A program made the position numbers and the translations under genes. The notes under the pieces are model-generated. The model saw nothing but the letters and a program-made list of their open reading frames with translations. It was not told the origin of the DNA and did not search any database. Shown piece by piece: positions 59,596-64,000 of a stretch of 64,000 nt of DNA (its first letter is position 1; each line of letters starts with the position of its first letter). This DNA comes from Natrarchaeobius halalkaliphilus (GTDB taxonomy: Archaea; Halobacteriota; Halobacteria; Halobacteriales; Natrialbaceae): positions 496,001-560,000 of the forward strand of contig NZ_REFY01000002.1 in NCBI RefSeq assembly GCF_003841485.1, in the 5' to 3' direction.

Positions 59596-59825
59596 TGGTA
59601 ACAGCATTCGTCATGATAAAGGCAAACACGGGCGAGGCGGATCGACTTCGGGACGAGATCAAGGCGATCGACGGCGTCGAATCGGCACACATCGTCGCGG
59701 GCGACGTCGACATCATCGCGAAAGCCGACGTCGGGACTCCTGCGGAGGTAAAAGACATCGCGGCGACCCGGATCCAGTCGATCGACGGAATCGAGGACAC
59801 GCAGACGTACATCGCGATGGACTGA
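59595..59825 (+). CDS. Stand-alone Lrp/AsnC RAM-domain protein B
   Basis: 76 residues: MVTAFVMIKANTGEADRLRDEIKAIDGVESAHIVAGDVDIIAKADVGTPAEVKDIAATRIQSIDGIEDTQTYIAMD. It is the same length as and similar to the protein at 58539 (shared SAHIVAG, DIIA, TYIAMD). Its ATG overlaps the TrkA stop by one base, giving coupled translation. It may sense an amino acid or bind TrkA directly. Both genes frame the TrkA gene on either side, a layout worth noting. Confidence 0.9.
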   Translation: MVTAFVMIKANTGEADRLRDEIKAIDGVESAHIVAGDVDIIAKADVGTPAEVKDIAATRIQSIDGIEDTQTYIAMD

Positions 59826-60096
59826 ATCGGAATCTGCAGAGAACCATCCGGTTGGACCTCGTCCGGAGTATCTACTCCTCGCTGACCCGGAGTCAACCGG
59901 GGAGCTAGATTGTCGTTTCTCCCCTCGGGACTACTCGACGCGGACGGCCGGACCGTCCGCCGTATCGTTGTTGCGCACGGTGACCGTCCAGCTGCGAAAC
60001 GGAAGTGTGTCGTCGGATCGGAAGCGTGTAGTCTCGGTACGGACGTTCAGGGGAGTGTGAACGCATGATCATACCCCTGGAGACCGTACGTTCGAT
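59826..60096. other. Intergenic region before the Gfo6-like gene
   Basis: About 270 bases. No supported gene. The promoter of the oxidoreductase gene probably lies in the last 60 bases. Confidence 0.35.
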
Positions 60097-61176
60097 ATGG
60101 GCCTCGAATCATACTTCGACAATTTCGCACGTCGGGACTGGCAAGAGACCGATCCAGACGGAACCGTCAGAATGGCGATCGTCGGAATCGGGGGCTTCTC
60201 CCGGAACCGTGCGCTTCCCGCCATCGATACGGCTGACTACTGCGAAACGTCCGTCCTCGTGACCGGATCACCCGACTCGTCCGCCGAGATCGCCGACGAG
60301 TTCGACGTCGACACGCTCCTCAGCTACGAGGAGTTCCTCGATGGTCGGGCGACGGATGCCTACGACGCGGTGTACATCGCGACGCCCAACGCAACCCACG
60401 GCCAGTATGCCACTGCCGCAGCCGAATTCGGGAAACACGTCATCTGTGAGAAACCCCTCGAGACGACCGTCCAGGACGCACGGGAAGTGATCGATGCCTG
60501 CGAGGACGCGGGCGTTACGTTGATGACTGCCTATCGGCTCCAGTTCGAGCCGTCCATTCGACGTACCCGCGAGCTGATCACCGACGGCGTCATCGGCGAC
60601 GTCGTCCAGATCCACGCCGGGTTCTCGAATCCGCTTCTCGAACACGCCGGAGCGGATACGTGGCGGCTCGACCCCGACCTCGCCGGTGGCGGTGTGCTCG
60701 TCGATCTGGGGGTGTATCCGCTGAACACGATTCGATTCTTGCTCGATTGCGACCCGACCGTCGTCACGGCGTGTACGTACTCGGTCGACGAGGCGTTCGC
60801 GGACGTCGACGAGCACGTCGCGTTCCAGCTCGAGTTTCCCGGCGCGGTGACGGCCTCGTGCACCGCGAGTTACAACGCACACGCTGCGAGCGGTCTCAGA
60901 GCGGTCGGGACCGATGGAATGGTCTCGGTTTCGTCCCCGTTCGGCGGCGTCGTCCCGCACGACATTTACGTCGAGTGCGGCGACGTCGGAATGGAGTACA
61001 GGGGCGCACCGAGCGACGAGGTCATCGAAGAGTTCGACTACTTCGGATACTGCGTCCTCACCGGAACTGATCCGGAACCGGACGGCGTCGATAGCCTCCG
61101 AGATATCGTCACCGTCGATTCGACCTACGAAGCGGCTGAGTCCGGCGTATCTGTCGAGATTCCGTATATTAGGTGA
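60097..61176 (+). CDS. Gfo/Idh/MocA oxidoreductase, D-xylose 1-dehydrogenase (Gfo6)-like
   Basis: 359 residues. VRMAIVGIGGFSRNRALPAID is the NADP-binding Rossmann segment, VYIATPNATHGQYATAAAEFGKHVICEKPLETT has the conserved EKP with the catalytic Lys, and GGGVLVDLGVYPLNTIRFLL is the C-terminal substrate-side segment; the fold continues as an open beta-sheet domain. In haloarchaea the closest known relatives oxidise D-xylose with NADP+. The neighbours are a PHP domain gene and an asparagine-synthase-like gene, not sugar catabolism, so the exact substrate is uncertain. The PHP gene follows 39 bases later. Confidence 0.87.
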   Translation: MGLESYFDNFARRDWQETDPDGTVRMAIVGIGGFSRNRALPAIDTADYCETSVLVTGSPDSSAEIADEFDVDTLLSYEEFLDGRATDAYDAVYIATPNATHGQYATAAAEFGKHVICEKPLETTVQDAREVIDACEDAGVTLMTAYRLQFEPSIRRTRELITDGVIGDVVQIHAGFSNPLLEHAGADTWRLDPDLAGGGVLVDLGVYPLNTIRFLLDCDPTVVTACTYSVDEAFADVDEHVAFQLEFPGAVTASCTASYNAHAASGLRAVGTDGMVSVSSPFGGVVPHDIYVECGDVGMEYRGAPSDEVIEEFDYFGYCVLTGTDPEPDGVDSLRDIVTVDSTYEAAESGVSVEIPYIR

Positions 61177-61215
61177 ATCGAGGTGCTTTTGATCGGGCCG
61201 CTCGAACGAGTGTAC

Positions 61216-61902
61216 GTGCTGTCGGTCGAACTCCACGTCCACTCGGAACTGTCCTACGACGGGCGAGATCCCGTCGACCTCATCCTCGAGCAGGCCGAAG
61301 GGATCGGTCTCGATGCGATCGCAATCACCGACCACGACGAGATCGACGCCAGTCTCGAGGCCGCCGAGCGAGCCTCCGAGTACGGACTCGTGGGCGTTCC
61401 GGGAATGGAGATCTCGAGCAAAGCCGGTCACATTCTCGGACTCGGGCTCGAAGAGCCGGTTCCGCCGGGGCTGTCCTACGAGTCGACGATCGAGCGGATT
61501 CACGCCCAGGACGGGCTCGTCGTCATCCCCCACCCGTTTCAGGAGTCGCGCCACGGCGTGATGGCGCGAATTTCACGCGACGAACTCTCCGAGGGGGATG
61601 CGATCGAGGTCTACAACTCCCGGCTCCTGACCGGGCGGGCGAACCGCCAGGCGGAACGCTTCGCCCAGTCGCGTGGCTTGCCGATGACAGCGGGGAGCGA
61701 CGCACACATCAGCGAGATGGTCGGTCAGGCGGTCACGCGCGTCGACGCCGACGATCGATCCGTCGACGCGATCCTCGAGGCCATCCGGGAGGGCAAAACC
61801 TCCGTCGAAGGGAAGCGAACGCCCTGGCACATCAGTTTCAGACAGGCCGCAGGCGGGGTTCGACGCCGGTTCAGAAACGGCGTCGTGGGGCTGTTTCGAT
61901 GA
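61216..61902 (+). CDS. PHP-domain phosphoesterase
   Basis: About 228 residues from GTG 61216 (MLSVELHVHSELSYDGRDP); GTG 61210 and GTG 61183 are also in frame. The PHP metal motifs are HVHSELSYDGRDP (HxH and Asp), IAITDHDEIDASLEAA (DH), VGVPGMEISSKAGHILGLG (Glu and His), VIPHPFQESRHGV (His) and MTAGSDAHISEMVG (DxH). Such proteins hydrolyse phosphoesters of small molecules or nucleotides. The stop overlaps the start of the next gene by 4 bases (ATGA), so the two are probably a coupled operon. Confidence 0.9.
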   Translation: MLSVELHVHSELSYDGRDPVDLILEQAEGIGLDAIAITDHDEIDASLEAAERASEYGLVGVPGMEISSKAGHILGLGLEEPVPPGLSYESTIERIHAQDGLVVIPHPFQESRHGVMARISRDELSEGDAIEVYNSRLLTGRANRQAERFAQSRGLPMTAGSDAHISEMVGQAVTRVDADDRSVDAILEAIREGKTSVEGKRTPWHISFRQAAGGVRRRFRNGVVGLFR

Positions 61903-63068
61903 CGAACGCTCACCCCCTCCGTGGTGGCGATCCGACGACGGTTCGACGGGCGCTCACCGATGGCGACCCGCTCCCGGGAACGAGCGGGTTCGCCGGCGAG
62001 GTCGACGGCCGACTCGTCCGGGACGTCCTCGGACGGGTTCCGCTGTTCGTCGAGCGAACCGGCGGCTCGGGGACTCGAGACTGGGAGTTCGAGCCGACCG
62101 AGCTCGAAGAGCCCGTAGCCGTCCCCGCCGGAGCCGTCGCGGACGTCGACGCGCTGGCGAAAGAACCCGACGTGAGCGCCGCCTTCGAGCGGCGCTGGTC
62201 CCTTCCCGACCCCGATCCAGATTCCAGCCACGACGACGCACTCGAGCGCCTCGAGAGCGCGATCCGAAGCGCGGCCGAGTCGGTTCGGTCCACGGATCGA
62301 GACGTCGCGGTCGCCTTTTCGGGCGGCGTCGACTCGGCGCTGGTCGCAGCGTTGCTCGATGCGCCGCTGTACGTCGTCGGCTTCCCCGACAGCCACGACG
62401 TCGAGGCCGCACGAACGGCGGCAGCCGCGATGGACCGCGAGCTTACCGTCGTCACCCTTGAGCCGGCCGATCTCGAGCGAGCCGTTCCACGGATCGTTCG
62501 AGCAACCGGGCGGACGAACGCGATGGACGTCCAGATCGCGCTCCCGCTGTACCTGGTCGGTGAGCGCGTCGCCGCCGACGGGTTCGACGCGCTCGCGGTC
62601 GGACAGGGAGCCGACGAACTGTTCGGCGGCTACGAGAAGGTCGTCCACCTCGATCACCGCGTCGAGGCCGAGACGACGCGCGACGCCGTCCGAGAACAGA
62701 TCCGAAGCCTTCCCGATCAGCTACCGCGCGATACGCTCGCGGTTCGAGCGGCTGGCCTCGAGCCCGTTTCTCCCCTGATTCACGACGCCGTCGTCGATGC
62801 GGCGCTTCGGCTGCCGGACGGCCTGCTGGCCGACGAGGAGACCCGAAAGCGAGGGTTCCGTCGGGTCGCTGCGAGCCACCTGCCCGAGACGGTCGCGATG
62901 CGAGACAAGAAGGCGGTCCAGTACGGCAGCCTCGTCGCTCGCGAACTCGACCGGTTAGCACGGCAGGCGGGCTACAAGCGGCGGATGGACGATCACGTCA
63001 CGAAGTACGTCGAATCGCTCTGTTCCGAGCGATCGGACGATCCGGAAGCGCTTCGATCAGGACGGTAA
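61899..63068 (+). CDS. Asparagine-synthase-like protein, synthetase domain only
   Basis: 389 residues from ATG 61899, overlapping the PHP stop by 4 bases. The ATP pyrophosphatase loop VAVAFSGGVDSALVAALLDAPLYVV lies near residue 140, DALAVGQGADELFGGYEK near 230 (synthetase Asp/Glu), and KRGFRRVAASHLPETVAMRDKKAVQYG near 315. There is no N-terminal Cys2, so the glutamine-amidotransferase domain is absent or truncated, and the protein cannot make ammonia from glutamine itself. It may amidate an unknown acid using free ammonia or another amine. The N-terminal 110 residues are Pro/Asp-rich. It shares an operon with the PHP gene. Confidence 0.87.
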   Translation: MTNAHPLRGGDPTTVRRALTDGDPLPGTSGFAGEVDGRLVRDVLGRVPLFVERTGGSGTRDWEFEPTELEEPVAVPAGAVADVDALAKEPDVSAAFERRWSLPDPDPDSSHDDALERLESAIRSAAESVRSTDRDVAVAFSGGVDSALVAALLDAPLYVVGFPDSHDVEAARTAAAAMDRELTVVTLEPADLERAVPRIVRATGRTNAMDVQIALPLYLVGERVAADGFDALAVGQGADELFGGYEKVVHLDHRVEAETTRDAVREQIRSLPDQLPRDTLAVRAAGLEPVSPLIHDAVVDAALRLPDGLLADEETRKRGFRRVAASHLPETVAMRDKKAVQYGSLVARELDRLARQAGYKRRMDDHVTKYVESLCSERSDDPEALRSGR

Positions 63069-63386
63069 CGGACAGAGACTCGCGGTGAAGACCACCGTCC
63101 CGTCGGTCTCGTTTTTCGCGCCGTGTTCGACGCCGCGGTCGTGACGGACGACGCCGGGTGCGTCGATCCGTTCGCGTTCGCCGTCTCTGATGACGGTCAC
63201 GGTTCCCTCGAGGACGTGAAAGACGTTCGTGCTGTCGCCGTGTTCGTGGGGCTCGAGCGTGGCGTCCGGTCCGAGTGCGAAGGCCTTGACGAGGACGTCG
63301 TCGGTGACGACCAGCTCCGTGCTTTCGATCTCGCCGTCGGCCGGATCGAGATCGGCGATCGCGTCGGCGTAGCAATCGAGCGACAT
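63057..63386 (-). CDS. Cupin-domain protein
   Basis: 109 residues from ATG 63386 (MSLDCYADAIADLDPADGE); ATGs at 63407 and 63410 are also in frame. The cupin motif 1 is LEPHEHGDSTNVFHVLEGTV (H-x-H, E, ending in G), motif 2 APGVVRHDRGVEHGAKNETDG. A single beta-barrel that binds a metal ion through the His residues. Functions in the family range from dioxygenases to binding proteins. The last 12 bases overlap the 3' end of the asparagine-synthase-like gene on the opposite strand. Confidence 0.87.
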   Translation of the reverse strand: MSLDCYADAIADLDPADGEIESTELVVTDDVLVKAFALGPDATLEPHEHGDSTNVFHVLEGTVTVIRDGERERIDAPGVVRHDRGVEHGAKNETDGTVVFTASLCPLPS

Positions 63387-63495
63387 ACCGCGTCGTTCGT
63401 GGTCCATCACCTAATACTTCGAGGATCGAATGAGGCGAGAGTCGTAGTTGGAGCGGAAGATCCGAGTCGAACTCGGACAGAATCGCGAACGTCAG

Positions 63496-64000
63496 CTAGT
63501 CCTCGAGGTCGGTCGGAAGCGCATCGTCGGGCGTATCCGAGGTGTGCTCGTCGACCGTCCGGCGGTTGATCTCGCCGATGCGGTTCGAGATCTCGGCAAC
63601 GAGCGCTTCGACCGGTTCCTGGGCGGAGCTCTCGTCGTTCTTGACGATCGCGCCCGTGCTACCGTCGGCACCGAAGTCGGGGTTGATCGGAATGCGTCCG
63701 AGCAGCGGGACGTCGTAGGCGTCGACGATGCTGTCTGCGCCTTCGGTTCCGAACAGCCCGTGCTGGTCGCCACAGCTCGGGCAGATGAACGAACTCATGT
63801 TCTCGACGACGCCGAGGACGGGCGTGTTGTGCTTGTTGAACATCTGGATACCCTTTCGAGTGTCGTCGAGCGCCATCTCCTGTGGCGTCGTGACGACGAC
63901 GGAGCCGGTGACCGGCATCGATTGTAACAGGTTCAACGTCGCATCGCCGGTTCCGGGCGGAAGGTCGACGATGAGGTAATCGAGACGGCCCCACTCGACG
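63496..64000 (-). CDS. Mrp/ApbC/NBP35-type Fe-S carrier ATPase (5' end outside window)
   Basis: The frame is open through the window end; 167 C-terminal residues are seen. LDYLIVDLPPGTGDATLNLLQ is the Walker B region, VVVTTPQEMALDDTRKGIQMF the following helix, and VVENMSSFICPSCGDQHGLFG has the conserved CxxC used to hold the Fe-S cluster or its dimer. LLGRIPINPDFGADGSTG is typical of the Mrp family. The Walker A is upstream of the window end. It delivers 4Fe-4S clusters to apo-enzymes in the cytoplasm. Convergent with nothing; the cupin gene lies 110 bases downstream in the same direction. Confidence 0.93.
   Translation of the reverse strand, partial: VEWGRLDYLIVDLPPGTGDATLNLLQSMPVTGSVVVTTPQEMALDDTRKGIQMFNKHNTPVLGVVENMSSFICPSCGDQHGLFGTEGADSIVDAYDVPLLGRIPINPDFGADGSTGAIVKNDESSAQEPVEALVAEISNRIGEINRRTVDEHTSDTPDDALPTDLED

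Noticed and set aside
1-64000. CRISPR array
   Set aside because: No regularly spaced direct repeats with unique spacers are visible anywhere; the repeats found are inverted or single duplications.

Overview
The window is chromosomal DNA of a haloarchaeon, most likely from the Natrialbales (Natronorubrum/Natrinema/Haloterrigena type). The evidence is high-GC coding DNA very rich in CTCGAG, strongly acidic predicted proteins, and archaeal or haloarchaeal genes: glycerol-1-phosphate dehydrogenase, HMG-CoA synthase, Cdc48/VAT ATPase, gamma-glutamylcysteine ligase, HalOD1 and DUF7344-type winged helices, and leaderless genes with TATA boxes about 25-30 bp upstream. Species assignment is inference.

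Layout. 1-5150 is an AT-richer, patchy surface-polysaccharide island: the end of a GT4 glycosyltransferase, a ParB-fold-like protein, a decayed IS4-family element, an FkbM methyltransferase and a truncated sulfatase-like gene. An exporter-type ABC protein (5153-6955, -) closes it. 7100-11240 holds small regulators (a PhiH1-repressor-like wHTH with nearby palindromes, a UPF0175-like protein, a MarR-like wHTH), VanZ, and a two-gene DUF4330 operon. 11646-14222 holds two divergent secreted proteins built from Gln/Asn-spaced curlin-like repeats, the most striking novelty in the window. 14800-40430 is conserved core: Cdc48, RNase H-like, DUF2240, HAD hydrolase, two tandem CPA2 antiporters with fused TrkA domains, methylglyoxal synthase, VOC, ZIP, gshA, TatD-like, DUF2150, HMG-CoA synthase, SafE plus a CcoI-like copper ATPase, AI-2E transporter, cobalamin adenosyltransferase, adenine deaminase.

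At 40451 a tRNA-Val(CAC) marks the left edge of an accessory region (about 40.5-52.2 kb). Its 3' end is repeated exactly 140 bp downstream. This region holds pseudogenes (alpha/beta hydrolase with an in-frame TGA, nitroreductase, IS630 transposase, receiver domain, frameshifted HalOD1, lipoprotein fragment), an unusual PLD-nuclease/P-loop ATPase fusion, two divergent TrmB-like regulators, a pseudo-receiver and a glutathionyl-hydroquinone-reductase-like protein. From 52.2 kb to the end the sequence is core again: aldo/keto reductase, S9 peptidase, UPF0104 membrane protein, egsA, a TrkA protein flanked by two stand-alone RAM-domain proteins, a Gfo6-like dehydrogenase, PHP and asparagine-synthase-like genes, a cupin, and the 3' part of an Mrp/ApbC ATPase running off the window.

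Four copies of an 80-90 bp palindromic intergenic element (27501, 35718, 44781, 48824) share conserved outer arms but have different inner stems. All lie within about 70 bp after a stop codon.
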